64,000 bases of DNA from Brumimicrobium sp040882265 (GCA_040882265.1 JBBEBO010000155.1:17703-81702), one strand, 5' to 3'; counted from the stretch's first letter, positions 17,478 through 27,317 are shown. Made by a program: numbers and translations. Notes: generated by a model from the sequence alone, not told the origin.

Positions 17478-18701
17478 ATGGAAAGACGAGTAGTAATAAC
17501 AGGCATGGGAATTCATTCTTGTATCGGGACAAGTCTCGATGAGGTGAAGAATTCTCTTTATTCAGGAAAATCTGGGATAGTTTTTGACCAAGATAGAAAA
17601 GACTTCGGCTTTCAGTCTGGATTGACTGGAAGCATTCCACAACCTGATATTAAACCTTTACTCAAACGACGTCAACGTATCAGTATGGGTGAAGAGAGTG
17701 AATATGCATACATGGCTACAATTGAAGCGCTAGAAAATGCTAAAATTGATCAAGATTTTTTTGATGCCAATGAGGTGGGGTTGATCTACGGTAACGACAG
17801 TGTTTCAAAGTCAATCATCGATGCTACAGACATAATGCGGGAAAAAAAAGATACTGCATTAATTGGTTCTGGAGCAATTTTCAAGTCGATGAACTCAACA
17901 ATCACCATGAATCTTTCGACTATTTTTAGAATGAGAGGAGTTAATATGACTATTAGTGCAGCGTGTGCTAGTGGTTCTCACTCAATCGGTCTTGCTTTTC
18001 TAATGATTAAAAACGGACTTCAAGACACCATTATTTGTGGCGGAGCTCAAGAAGTTAATAAATATGCAATGAGTAGTTTTGACGCACTTGGTGTTTTTTC
18101 ACCTGATGAGGACCGACCCACCCAGGCATGTCGTCCTTTTGACGCTGGTAGAAACGGATTGATTCCAAGTGGAGGAGGAGCAACTTTAGTTGTTGAAAGT
18201 TATGAATCAGCTAAAAGAAGAGGTGCGCCAATTATTGCTGAAATTATGGGTTATGGATTCTCATCAAATGGTGGACATATTTCTACTCCAAATGTAGTTG
18301 GTCCTTCCACAGCTATGATTCGTGCAATTGAACAAGCTAATTTATCTCCAAAAGATATACAATACATAAATGCACACGCTACTTCAACTCCAATTGGAGA
18401 TGGTAATGAAGCAAAAGCCATTTATGAAGTTTTTGGTGATAATGGACCTTACGTCAGCTCAACAAAATCCCTAACTGGGCATGAATGTTGGATGGCGGGA
18501 GCTAGTGAGGTTATTTATTCAACATTAATGATGCAAAATAATTTTATTGCTCCGAATTTGAATCTTGAAAATCCTGATGAAGATGCAAAGAAAATCAATA
18601 TCGTAGCAAAGACTATTGATGAGAAATTTGATATATATTTGTCAAATTCTTTTGGGTTTGGTGGAACAAACTCTGCTTTAGTGCTAAAAAAAATAGATTA
18701 G
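17478..18701 (+). CDS. Beta-ketoacyl-ACP synthase, intact (pigment elongation)
   Basis: The 407-residue condensing enzyme is of the FabF type. The nucleophile is Cys163 (ISAACASGSHS), and the two catalytic histidines are H300 (INAHATSTPIGD) and H335 (KSLTGHECWMAG), with Lys330. It should catalyse decarboxylative condensation of malonyl-ACP with the aryl-primed acyl chain. The degenerate ketosynthase at the left window edge is a candidate heterodimer partner, as in aryl-polyene KS-CLF pairs. FabG lies 3 bp upstream and the ACP gene 2 bp downstream. Confidence 0.9.
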   Translation: MERRVVITGMGIHSCIGTSLDEVKNSLYSGKSGIVFDQDRKDFGFQSGLTGSIPQPDIKPLLKRRQRISMGEESEYAYMATIEALENAKIDQDFFDANEVGLIYGNDSVSKSIIDATDIMREKKDTALIGSGAIFKSMNSTITMNLSTIFRMRGVNMTISAACASGSHSIGLAFLMIKNGLQDTIICGGAQEVNKYAMSSFDALGVFSPDEDRPTQACRPFDAGRNGLIPSGGGATLVVESYESAKRRGAPIIAEIMGYGFSSNGGHISTPNVVGPSTAMIRAIEQANLSPKDIQYINAHATSTPIGDGNEAKAIYEVFGDNGPYVSSTKSLTGHECWMAGASEVIYSTLMMQNNFIAPNLNLENPDEDAKKINIVAKTIDEKFDIYLSNSFGFGGTNSALVLKKID

Positions 18702-18703
18702 TT

Positions 18704-18958
18704 ATGGAAATGAATGAAATTATCGAAAAAGTAAACGAGGTTCTTGTGGATGAGTTTGAAGTTGAACTCGATACAATTAAGCCCGATGCTCCATTACGTG
18801 AAACGCTTGATTTAGATAGTTTGGATTATGTTGATCTGGTTGTAGCTATTGAATCAATAAGTGGCGTTAAATTAGGAGAAGAAGACTTTAAAGGAATCGA
18901 AACTTTTAAAGATTTTTACGACGTACTTCACTCAAAGGTTGTAGAAAAGCAAGTTTAA
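18704..18958 (+). CDS. Acyl carrier protein
   Basis: The 84-residue acidic protein has the 4'-phosphopantetheine attachment site LDLDSLDYVDLV, with Ser39. Length and charge fit a discrete ACP. It sits between the ketosynthase gene (2 bp gap) and the acyltransferase gene (abutting), so it is the dedicated carrier for polyene synthesis. Two methionines are close together (residues 1 and 3), so the start could be 6 bp later. Confidence 0.9.
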   Translation: MEMNEIIEKVNEVLVDEFEVELDTIKPDAPLRETLDLDSLDYVDLVVAIESISGVKLGEEDFKGIETFKDFYDVLHSKVVEKQV

Positions 18959-19834
18959 ATGGCCAAATGGAGTGGTAAGTCGAAAGGAAATCTACTAGGT
19001 TATAGGATTTTTGCTTTTAGTATTAGAAAACTAGGACTTCGATTTTCCTATTTTGTACTTTATTTTGTTGCGACTTATTACTTTCTTTTTTCCTGGAAAA
19101 GCAGTAAAAGCATTTATTATTATTTTCGTAAGAGACTAAAATATGGTGTTTTTAAATCGACTTGTTCTATCTATAAAAGCTACTATATTTTTGGACAAAC
19201 ATTGATTGATAGGATAGCTATTTCATCTGGGTTAAAAGATAAATTCACTTATCAGTTTGACGGGGTTGAAAAAATCAGAGAAACTTTAGACAAAGGGAAT
19301 GGAGGTGTTCTTATCAGTGCACACATTGGTAATTTCGAAATTTCAGAATATTTTTTTGATGACTTTGATGAAAATATGCAAATCAATCTTGTGACTACAG
19401 ATCGAGAGCGAGCAATAATTAAAGAGTATTTAAAAAGTCTTTCAATTAAGTCAAGAGCACAATATATTTTAATTGAGGACGACATGTCTCACATTTTTAA
19501 TTTTCATAAAGCCCTATCTAAAAATCAATTTATTTGTATTACTGGAGATCGATACATGGAGGGCAATAAATCGTATGAAGTAGATTTCCTTGGTGAAAAA
19601 GCACACTTGCCAGCGGGTCCATTTCTCATAGGCTCTAAGTTAAAGGTTCCCGTTTTGTTTGTTTATGTGATGAAAGAAAAAAACTTTCATTACCATTTAT
19701 ATGCAAGAGAAGCAGATCTGGATTTTAGAAATGAAAAAGTATTATTACAGAGTTATGTAGACAGTATAACTTCTATGGTAGAAAAATATCCTTTACAGTG
19801 GTTTAATTATTTTGACTTTTGGAGCAAACCTTAA
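18959..19834 (+). CDS. HtrB/LpxL-like lysophospholipid acyltransferase
   Basis: The 291-residue protein has one N-terminal hydrophobic stretch (about 27-45) and the acyltransferase signature H-x4-E in SAHIGNFEIS (H122, E127), as in the lipid A late acyltransferases. TGDRYMEGN and LPAGPFLIG are further family-like segments. It probably takes an acyl-ACP as donor. In this operon the natural donor is the polyene-ACP and the acceptor would be a lipid or resorcinol head; this is inference. The ATG overlaps the end of the ACP reading frame region with no gap. Confidence 0.85.
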   Translation: MAKWSGKSKGNLLGYRIFAFSIRKLGLRFSYFVLYFVATYYFLFSWKSSKSIYYYFRKRLKYGVFKSTCSIYKSYYIFGQTLIDRIAISSGLKDKFTYQFDGVEKIRETLDKGNGGVLISAHIGNFEISEYFFDDFDENMQINLVTTDRERAIIKEYLKSLSIKSRAQYILIEDDMSHIFNFHKALSKNQFICITGDRYMEGNKSYEVDFLGEKAHLPAGPFLIGSKLKVPVLFVYVMKEKNFHYHLYAREADLDFRNEKVLLQSYVDSITSMVEKYPLQWFNYFDFWSKP

Positions 19835-19875
19835 TAATGAACAGTTGTTAAAGAAGAACATTATCTTCTCAAAAT

Positions 19876-21540
19876 ATGAAAGAAAATCTATTTGATGCAA
19901 TAGTTATTGGTTCGGGCGTAGGTGGTTTAGCTACAGCAATTTCTTTAGGTCAGCATGGTTATAAAGTTCTTGTTTTAGAAAAACATTACGTTCCTGGGGG
20001 CTGGAGCCATAGTTTTACCTTGAACGAACAGCGGTTTAGTCCTGGAGTTCATTATGTTGGGCAAATGGGAGAAGGAGAAGGTGCTAATGAAATGTACTGT
20101 AATCTCGGCATTGCTAATGATTTAGTTTTTTTTAGGTTAAATAAAGATGGCTATGAACATTGTCATATAGATAATGAAGTCTTTGATTACCCCGCTGGAA
20201 TAGATAATTTAATTAATAAGTTAGGGGATCAGTTTCCAAAAGAACGAACAGCTATAAAAAGGTATGTAAGGCTTGTAGAAACAGTGAATTACCAGATTCA
20301 ATTAATGCCTAAACTCAAAACAAGATGGGAGAAATTGACGGCTCCATTTCGCACAAAATATGTTGGTAAGTATGGGTTATTTTCCCTTAAAAGAGTAATT
20401 GGTTGGCACTTGAAAGATCCAATGTTAAAAGCTTTTTTAAATGTTCAATGTGGTGATCATGGCTTACCTCCTTCAAAAGCATGTTTTCCAGTTCATTGCG
20501 CAGTTATGGGGCACTACTTTAATGGTGGCTACTATCCACTTGGAGGAGGAGGTGGAATTGTTAAAGCTATGACAAATGCCGTGAAAAAACAAGGTGGTGA
20601 GGTACGTGTTAAAGCTGGTGTTAAGAAGATTCTAATAAATGATTCAAAAGAGGCAGCTGGTGTTGAGCTAGAAAATGGTGAGATCATAAAAAGTAACGTC
20701 ATCGTTTCCAATGCCGATCCAAATAAAACTTATCTTGGACTTGTTGGAGAAGAATACTTAAGTAAAAAGTTAGTAAAAAAACTAAATAAAACCAAGTATT
20801 CTGTCACCTCTCTGATACTGTTTTTAACACTCGAAATAGATTTAGAAGGTCTCGGCTTAGATTCAGGAAACTATTGGTTGGTAAAAGATGAAAATTTAGA
20901 TGATCATTTTGATGAGTTAACAAATGGTGATATAGCAGAAGGCGATAAATTTCCGACTGTATTTATGAGTTGCACTACTTTGAAAGACCCTGCAAGTTTC
21001 GATGGGAAGCACCACAATTTTGAAGTCATTACTTATGTGAGTTATGACTGCATGAAAGAATTTGAAAACTTAGATGATTATCGAACTGATAAATATGCTG
21101 AGTTTAAAGAGAAGGTCACCAACAAAATGTTAAATAACGTTGAGGAGCTCATCCCTGAGGTTAGAAATCATATAGTAACAATCGAACTTGGAACACCCAA
21201 AACAAATCAATTTTATATCGACTCTACAGAGGGGAATGTTTATGGAACGGAGAAAAGCTTAATGCAGGTTGGGCCTTTAGCTTATAGAAATAAATCAGAA
21301 ATCGGTAATTTATACTTGACAGGATCAAGTACATTGTCGCACGGAGTTACTGGCGCAACGTCTTCTGGAGTAAATGCCGCTGCAAATATTTTAAATCTTC
21401 AGGCTGAAGATGTTTTAAAGCCTCAAGGCGAGCAAAAAATTAGAATATATGAAGCAGATGCCCCTTCAACTTGGCCTGAATGGGTGTTTACTAAGAGAGA
21501 AACAAAGGCTAAACGTGCAAAATCAAAGAGTACGGTTTGA
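19876..21540 (+). CDS. CrtI/carotenoid-isomerase-like FAD-dependent oxidoreductase
   Basis: The 554-residue flavoprotein has VIGSGVGGLATA near residues 10-21, VLEKHYVPGG after it, and NLYLTGSSTLSHGVTGATSSG near the C-terminus, all typical of the phytoene desaturase/retinol saturase superfamily. It is a paralogue of the 509-residue protein at 5541 and has a longer basic tail (KRETKAKRAKSKS). Polyene isomerisation or desaturation is the likely chemistry. It is the last gene of the uninterrupted plus-strand pigment operon, 41 bp after the acyltransferase. Confidence 0.85.
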   Translation: MKENLFDAIVIGSGVGGLATAISLGQHGYKVLVLEKHYVPGGWSHSFTLNEQRFSPGVHYVGQMGEGEGANEMYCNLGIANDLVFFRLNKDGYEHCHIDNEVFDYPAGIDNLINKLGDQFPKERTAIKRYVRLVETVNYQIQLMPKLKTRWEKLTAPFRTKYVGKYGLFSLKRVIGWHLKDPMLKAFLNVQCGDHGLPPSKACFPVHCAVMGHYFNGGYYPLGGGGGIVKAMTNAVKKQGGEVRVKAGVKKILINDSKEAAGVELENGEIIKSNVIVSNADPNKTYLGLVGEEYLSKKLVKKLNKTKYSVTSLILFLTLEIDLEGLGLDSGNYWLVKDENLDDHFDELTNGDIAEGDKFPTVFMSCTTLKDPASFDGKHHNFEVITYVSYDCMKEFENLDDYRTDKYAEFKEKVTNKMLNNVEELIPEVRNHIVTIELGTPKTNQFYIDSTEGNVYGTEKSLMQVGPLAYRNKSEIGNLYLTGSSTLSHGVTGATSSGVNAAANILNLQAEDVLKPQGEQKIRIYEADAPSTWPEWVFTKRETKAKRAKSKSTV

Positions 21541-21687
21541 TTTCTTTCTCAAAGAGTTAAATCCATATACCTTTAAGTACAGATTCAGAATAATTTAGTA
21601 TTTTTATGGAAAACATGAATAATGCAGGTTAAGAAGTGTTTTTTTTATTTTAAACAAAGAACTTTATAAATATTTAAATAAAGAACT

Positions 21688-22200
21688 ATGAAGATTAAAG
21701 CAGTTTTAACAGTACTCATATTTTTTATAAGCTCTGTATTATTATCACAAGAAGGCATCAAAAATGAATCAACTGAATCATCAAATCCTGCGCATTCCTT
21801 AGGATTTCATATAGGTTCAACAACGGGTATGGGACTTTCATATAGGTTTTTACCGAAAAAACTAGGAATTCAAGCAACGTTCTTACCAGTTTTTAATGGA
21901 GATGGTGGAATGTTTCTAAGTTCTGGACTTTCGATTTTGTATAAACTAAAATCATCAAGAAGAGTAGATTTATTTGGTTATTTAGGAAATCATTTAACAT
22001 ATAGAGAAAGTGCACCCGGATATTATGGTGAGCAAAATGTAAATAGAAACTATCATGTAGGTTTAGGTGCTGGGATTAATTTACATGCATGGATTGATGT
22101 GCTTGACATTAGTTTTCAAATGGGGTATGGTGTCTATAGTGTAAATGAAAATCCTAGATCTCTACCAGCTGCAGAAATTGGATTTTATTATAAGTTTTAG
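21688..22200 (+). CDS. Small outer-membrane beta-barrel-like exported protein
   Basis: The 170-residue protein has a signal peptide (MKIKAVLTVLIFFISSVLLSQ) and then alternating amphipathic strands rich in Gly and Tyr (GSTTGMGLSYRFLP, GLGAGINLHAWI), ending in YYKF with a terminal phenylalanine, as expected of a small barrel. No family can be named. It starts 147 bp after the pigment operon and precedes the methyltransferase, so association with pigment synthesis is possible but weak. Confidence 0.65.
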   Translation: MKIKAVLTVLIFFISSVLLSQEGIKNESTESSNPAHSLGFHIGSTTGMGLSYRFLPKKLGIQATFLPVFNGDGGMFLSSGLSILYKLKSSRRVDLFGYLGNHLTYRESAPGYYGEQNVNRNYHVGLGAGINLHAWIDVLDISFQMGYGVYSVNENPRSLPAAEIGFYYKF

Positions 22201-22292
22201 ATATTTTTTATGAGATACAACGTCGGTGTTAATTTTTCTGGACACTGTTGATAGTTAATTATATTTTTTTACCCTTTTTACCCTAAAGTTTT

Positions 22293-22300
22293 TATTTTTG
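22293..22300 (+). promoter_or_regulatory. Possible -7 element before the methyltransferase gene
   Basis: TATTTTTG matches TAnnTTTG. No convincing TTG was found 17-23 bp upstream. If real, transcription would begin near 22307, after the TTG (22298) and GTG (22301) codons, which favours the ATG at 22340 as translation start. Confidence 0.25.
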
Positions 22301-22339
22301 GTGATTGAATTCCACAAACTGGATTTTATAGAAATACCT

Positions 22340-23404
22340 ATGCGAAATTACGGAAATGATAAAAAGTCGGCATTGCAAGCAAAAAGCGACGCCCAAAAAA
22401 TTGCCTTTGCACCTATTATGTTTCAAGCAGCTAAGTCTTTAAATGATTTAGGAATACTTAGTTACCTAAGAGATGCAAGAGAGCCGAAATCTTTGACTGA
22501 AATAGCTAAAGCTGTAAATCTTTCCAGTTATGGAACGTTAGTACTTCTCGAGGCAGGTCTTAGTTTAGAAATGGTAATGGCAGAAAATGATAAGTACTCG
22601 TTAACAAAAACAGGCTTTTTTATTCTTACAGATGACCTGACTAAAGCAAATATGAATTTTGTCCATGATGTTAACTACAAAGCTTTTTATCATTTAAGTG
22701 AAGCTATTGAAACTGGAAAACCAACAGGACTTCACCGTGAACTTACAGACAAAACAACTGTTTATGAAGCATTGTCTGAAATGCCTGAGAAATTTCGAGA
22801 CAGTTGGTTTAAATTTGACCACTATTACTCCGATGATTCCTTTGATAGTGTTATGCCTATTATTTTTAATCTTAAGCCAAAGCGTATTTTGGACATAGGA
22901 GGAAATACAGGCAAGTTTGCTATAAAGTGTGCTGAATACAACCCAGATATTCAAATGACTATTCTAGACTTGCCAGGTCAGTTAAAAGATGCTTCAAAAA
23001 ATATTGAGAAAAAAGGATTTGAGAACCGCATCAATTTGCATCCGACAAACCTACTTGATTTTTCGAATTCATACCCAAAAGGTCACGATATAATTTGGAT
23101 GAGCCAGTTTTTGGACTGCTTTTCGGAAGAAGAAATTGTTCAGTTGATAAGTAATGCAAAAGCTGCTATGAATGAAAACTCACGATTATTCATAATGGAA
23201 ACATTGTGGGACAAGCAACGTTTTGAAGCTGCAACATACAGTCTACATGCCACATCACTTTATTTTACTTGTGTTGCTAACGGCAACAGCCGAATGTACC
23301 ATTCTGATGATATGCTTCGCATGATAAATGAAGCTGGTCTTAAAACAGATAAAATATACGAAGATGTAGGATTGAGTCACACGATAATAAGTTGCATGAA
23401 ATAA
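22340..23404 (+). CDS. SAM-dependent methyltransferase with winged-helix dimerisation domain
   Basis: From the ATG at 22340 the protein has 354 residues; the frame also offers TTG at 22298 and GTG at 22301. The N-terminal half is a winged-helix dimerisation domain (SLTEIAKAVNLSSYGTLVLL) like that of plant-type and antibiotic O-methyltransferases. The C-terminal half is a class I Rossmann fold with RILDIGGNTGKFA as the SAM-binding loop and MTILDLPGQL after it. Methylation of the aryl ring is known chemistry in flexirubins, so it may finish the pigment; the gene lies 800 bp from the operon, so this is inference. Confidence 0.75.
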   Translation: MRNYGNDKKSALQAKSDAQKIAFAPIMFQAAKSLNDLGILSYLRDAREPKSLTEIAKAVNLSSYGTLVLLEAGLSLEMVMAENDKYSLTKTGFFILTDDLTKANMNFVHDVNYKAFYHLSEAIETGKPTGLHRELTDKTTVYEALSEMPEKFRDSWFKFDHYYSDDSFDSVMPIIFNLKPKRILDIGGNTGKFAIKCAEYNPDIQMTILDLPGQLKDASKNIEKKGFENRINLHPTNLLDFSNSYPKGHDIIWMSQFLDCFSEEEIVQLISNAKAAMNENSRLFIMETLWDKQRFEAATYSLHATSLYFTCVANGNSRMYHSDDMLRMINEAGLKTDKIYEDVGLSHTIISCMK

Positions 23405-23406
23405 AA

Positions 23407-23770
23407 CGGACTAAAAGTTCAACAACCGATTGACTTAGGGTAGTTCAAGTTTTGAAAGTTTAAAGTTTTTCACGCTTGAATCTTGAAAAAATCGGACTAA
23501 ATACTCAACTACTGTTTGAACTGGGACGGTTCAATGTTTGAAAGTTCAAAGTTTAAAGGTTGACGCCACTTCAACCTTGAACTAAAGTGAACTAAAAATT
23601 CAACAACTTTAGGGTTAGACATAAGGTAAGTTAAGAAATAGGCTGTCTACTCACCCATACTTAAACATTGAATAAAAAGTGGATTAAAAATTCAATTACT
23701 AAAAGGTTAATCACAAGGAAAATTATAAAACACAATACTTTTGGACTTCATGTATAACACTTAATGTCAA
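23407..23770. repeat. Degenerate tandem repeat, about four units of 86-95 bp
   Basis: Units begin near 23407, 23493, 23588 and 23680 with variants of CGGACTAAAAGTTCAACAA. The first two share the block GTTCAA-TTTGAAAGTTYAAAGTTT, and decay increases to the right. Unit two holds a hairpin: AAGGTTGA (23556-23563) and TCAACCTT (23571-23578) with a 7-nt loop and no T-tract, so it is not a terminator. The rest of the intergenic stretch to 24008 shows no gene. Confidence 0.6.
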
Positions 23771-24008
23771 CACTGTGTATCATAGTAAAAAGTTTTAATC
23801 GACGAACAACGCACCAGAGCATCTTTTACATCTTTGGTAGGCTTCAACATACTTTGAGATTCATACTTTTATTCCACTCATCTTCTTAATTTTAAAGTTT
23901 ATCTATATTTTAATGTCTTATGACGAGACGAATTTAAATCTTCATTAATTTAATGTAAATTCGTGATGCTTTTTTTGTATATTTAGATGTGTAAAATGAA
24001 TAGTGTGT

Positions 24009-26198
24009 ATGTCAGTAACAGAATTAACTGAGTTGAATCGAGCGTTGCGCAAGTATTTCGGGTATGATCAGTTCCGCGGAGATCAAGAAGAAATAATTAC
24101 TAATATTCTTGAAGGTAAGAATACGTTTGTAATAATGCCAACTGGTGGCGGGAAGTCGATGTGCTATCAATTGCCAGCACTCTTGTCAGAAGGAACTGCA
24201 ATAATTGTTTCTCCACTTATTGCGTTGATGAAAAACCAAGTTGATGCTATTCGAAATGTTAGCGAAGATGACGCTGTAGCACATGTTCTCAATAGTTCAC
24301 TTTCTAAAACAGAGACAAATAAAGTTAAGGCAGATATTACTGCTGGCAAGACTAAATTACTTTATGTAGCTCCAGAATCTCTTACAAAGCAAGCCAATAT
24401 TGATTTTTTTACGTCAGTTGAAATCTCATTTTTTGCTATTGATGAAGCACACTGTATTTCTGAGTGGGGACATGACTTTAGACCAGAATATAGACGATTA
24501 CGAGAGATTTTTGAAGCGATATCAAATGTTCCTATCATAGCATTGACAGCAACAGCAACACCAAAAGTTCAACAAGATATTCAGAAAAACTTGAATATGG
24601 TGGATGCTAAAGTGTTTAAAGCTTCATTCAATAGAGATAATTTATATTATGAAGTTCGTCCTAAAAAGGATGTAGAGAAAGAAATAATAAAATATATCCG
24701 GAAGCGTAAAGGTCAATCTGGGATAATTTATTGTCTTTCTCGCAAAAAAGTTGAACAACTTGCTGAAATTTTAAGGGTTAATGGAATAAACGCCTTAGCA
24801 TATCACGCTGGAATGGACGCCTCAACTAGAGGTAGACATCAAGATATGTTTTTAATGGAAGATGTAGATGTCATAGTCGCAACTATAGCTTTCGGAATGG
24901 GTATAGATAAACCAGATGTACGTTTTGTTATCCACCATGATATTCCAAAGTCACTCGAGAGTTATTATCAAGAAACAGGTCGTGCGGGCCGTGATGGTGG
25001 AGTAGGAGAATGTGTTGCATTTTATGCTTATAAAGATATTGAAAAACTAGAGAAATTTTTACAAGGAAAGCCCGTCGCTGAGCAAGAAGTCGGAAGACAG
25101 TTACTATTTGAGATTGTTTCTTACGCTGAAACTTCTATTTGTAGACGTCAATACCTACTTCATTATTTTGGTGAAGAATACGATGCTTCGAATTGTTCTG
25201 AGATGTGCGATAATTGTAGAAATCCTAAAGAAAAAACAGAAGGAAAAGAAGATGTTGTCAAGCTTCTAAATGCTGTTAAAGAATTAAAAGAAATGCAACG
25301 TGCAAATCACATTTGTTCATTCTTATCTGGTGAAGAAACAACTGAGATTAAATCTTACAGGCATGATCAATTACCACACTTTGCAGCTGGTAAAGAAAAG
25401 GATAAAACCTTTTGGAATGCTGTGATTCGTCAATCCCTCGTTGCTGGTTTGATTTCTAAAGATATCGAAAGCTATGGGATTATTAAAATGACCGAAAGAG
25501 GTGAGGATTTCCTAAAAAAACCTACTTCATTTATTTTGATTAAAGAGCACGACTATACTGTTGATGAAGATGAGGATATAGTTACTTCAACTGGAGCTAA
25601 AGATGCATTTGATGAGGTTTTGTATCAAGCATTACTCGATCTTCGAAAACAAATTTCAAAGGAGAAAGATATCCCACCATTTGTTATTTTTCAAGAAGGT
25701 AGTTTAAAAGATATGTCTTTCCAATATCCAATAACTGCTGAAGAATTAACCAATATTCAAGGTGTAGGGCAAGGTAAAGCAAGAAGATACGGCTCTCCAT
25801 TTCTATCGCTAATCAAAAATTATGTTGAAGAGAATGAAATTGAACGACCACAGGATATGGTTGTGAAATCGCTGGTAAACAAATCGGGATTAAAAGTTCA
25901 GCTCATTCAAAACATAGATCGCAAGCTACCATTAGAAGATATTGGTAAATCTCAAGGTAAATCAATGGATGAGATTATTGAAGAGATAGAAATGATTGTT
26001 AATTCCGGAACTCGAGTAAACATCAACTATTACCTTGATGAGATACTAGATGAAGATAATCAAGAAGAAATTTATGATTATTTTTCTGAAGCAGAAACAG
26101 ATTCTTTGCAAGAAGCATACGATGAGTTTGATGGAGATTATACTGAAGAAGAGTTAAGACTTATGAGAATTAAGTTTATGTCTGAAATGGCAAATTAA
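24009..26198 (+). CDS. recQ: ATP-dependent DNA helicase RecQ
   Basis: From the ATG at 24009 the protein has 729 residues; a GTG two codons earlier is less likely. It has the full RecQ layout: Walker A MPTGGGKSMCYQ (43-54), the DEAH box AIDEAHCISEWGHDFRP near 140, motif VI QETGRAGRDG, an RQC zinc site (CRRQYLLHYF then CSEMCDNC), and an HRDC domain near 530-600 (LYQALLDLRKQISK and ELTNIQGVGQGKARRYG). It unwinds DNA 3' to 5' in recombination and fork repair. The acidic C-terminal tail (about 650-729) is longer than in E. coli RecQ. It stands alone, with gaps on both sides. Confidence 0.95.
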   Translation: MSVTELTELNRALRKYFGYDQFRGDQEEIITNILEGKNTFVIMPTGGGKSMCYQLPALLSEGTAIIVSPLIALMKNQVDAIRNVSEDDAVAHVLNSSLSKTETNKVKADITAGKTKLLYVAPESLTKQANIDFFTSVEISFFAIDEAHCISEWGHDFRPEYRRLREIFEAISNVPIIALTATATPKVQQDIQKNLNMVDAKVFKASFNRDNLYYEVRPKKDVEKEIIKYIRKRKGQSGIIYCLSRKKVEQLAEILRVNGINALAYHAGMDASTRGRHQDMFLMEDVDVIVATIAFGMGIDKPDVRFVIHHDIPKSLESYYQETGRAGRDGGVGECVAFYAYKDIEKLEKFLQGKPVAEQEVGRQLLFEIVSYAETSICRRQYLLHYFGEEYDASNCSEMCDNCRNPKEKTEGKEDVVKLLNAVKELKEMQRANHICSFLSGEETTEIKSYRHDQLPHFAAGKEKDKTFWNAVIRQSLVAGLISKDIESYGIIKMTERGEDFLKKPTSFILIKEHDYTVDEDEDIVTSTGAKDAFDEVLYQALLDLRKQISKEKDIPPFVIFQEGSLKDMSFQYPITAEELTNIQGVGQGKARRYGSPFLSLIKNYVEENEIERPQDMVVKSLVNKSGLKVQLIQNIDRKLPLEDIGKSQGKSMDEIIEEIEMIVNSGTRVNINYYLDEILDEDNQEEIYDYFSEAETDSLQEAYDEFDGDYTEEELRLMRIKFMSEMAN

Positions 26199-26264
26199 TA
26201 GTTAAATCCAAGTATAAGGTTTGCTTCGTACATACTTCTAATTAATTAGCAAAGAAATAATATT

Positions 26265-27317
26265 ATGTCAGAAATTCATGAAAATGTAAAGGATTACTAC
26301 GGTAAAGCACTTACACAATCCGATGATTTGAAAACAAATGCGTGTTGTACTTTAACAGCTCCACCAAAGCATATAAAAGATGCTATCAATCACGTTCATG
26401 ATGAGGTACAAGCCAAATATTATGGCTGTGGACTTACAATACCTGATGAATTAACAGGCATAAGAATCTTAGACTTAGGATCTGGTAGCGGTAGAGATTG
26501 TTATATTGCTGCAAAGCTAGTAGGTGAAAGTGGAGAAGTTGTTGGTGTGGATATGACAGATGAGCAACTTGAAATTGCAAACAAATTTTTAGATTATCAC
26601 AGAGAACAATTTGGATATAAAAAATCAAATGTAAGTTTTGTTAAAGGAAATATTGAGAAGTTAGATGAGTTGCCTTTTGAACCTCAAAGTTTTGACTTAA
26701 TAATATCTAATTGTGTAATCAACCTTGCTGCTGATAAAGATAAAGTCTTAAAAGATGCTTTCCGTTTGCTGAAGCCAGGTGGTGAAATGTACTTTTCTGA
26801 TGTGTATTCTGACAGAAGAATACCTACAGAATTGCAACAAGATAATATCCTGTGGGGAGAATGTTTAAGTGGAGCAATGTATTGGAATGATTTTCTAAAA
26901 GCAGCAAAAAATGCAGGTTTTACCGATCCAAGAGCTGTTGAAAACAAACCTATAACAATCGAGAATGAAGAGCTTGAAACTAAAGTGGGTGATATCAAAT
27001 TCTTTTCGGTAACATATCGATTATTTAAAATAGAAGGACTAGAGAATGATTGTGAAGATTATGGACAAGCAGTAAAATATAAAGGTTCAATTGAAACAAA
27101 TAAAAATTCTTTTACATTGGACGACCATCACTATTTTCCAGTAGGTAAAATAATGAGTGTTTGTGGAAATACCTTCAAAATGCTTCATGATACAAGGTAC
27201 AACAGGCACTTTGATTTCTATGGTGATTGGTCTACACATTATGGAATATATGAAGGTTGCGGGACTGCGATGCCTTTCAACGAAGTCAATTTTGATACGG
27301 ATGGAGCGTGCTGTTAA
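26265..27317 (+). CDS. ArsM-like arsenite methyltransferase
   Basis: The 350-residue class I methyltransferase has RILDLGSGSGRDCYIA (67-82) as SAM site. Cysteines stand where ArsM enzymes bind As(III): C27/C28, C55, C150 (IISNCVINL) and C200 (LWGECLSGA). The C-terminus ends DGACC, another thiol pair. The fold and length fit arsenite S-adenosylmethyltransferases, which methylate As(III) stepwise. No arsR, arsB or arsC gene lies near it, so the substrate assignment rests on the cysteines and overall family look. Flanking gaps of 66 bp and about 300 bp suggest a single-gene unit. Confidence 0.8.
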   Translation: MSEIHENVKDYYGKALTQSDDLKTNACCTLTAPPKHIKDAINHVHDEVQAKYYGCGLTIPDELTGIRILDLGSGSGRDCYIAAKLVGESGEVVGVDMTDEQLEIANKFLDYHREQFGYKKSNVSFVKGNIEKLDELPFEPQSFDLIISNCVINLAADKDKVLKDAFRLLKPGGEMYFSDVYSDRRIPTELQQDNILWGECLSGAMYWNDFLKAAKNAGFTDPRAVENKPITIENEELETKVGDIKFFSVTYRLFKIEGLENDCEDYGQAVKYKGSIETNKNSFTLDDHHYFPVGKIMSVCGNTFKMLHDTRYNRHFDFYGDWSTHYGIYEGCGTAMPFNEVNFDTDGACC

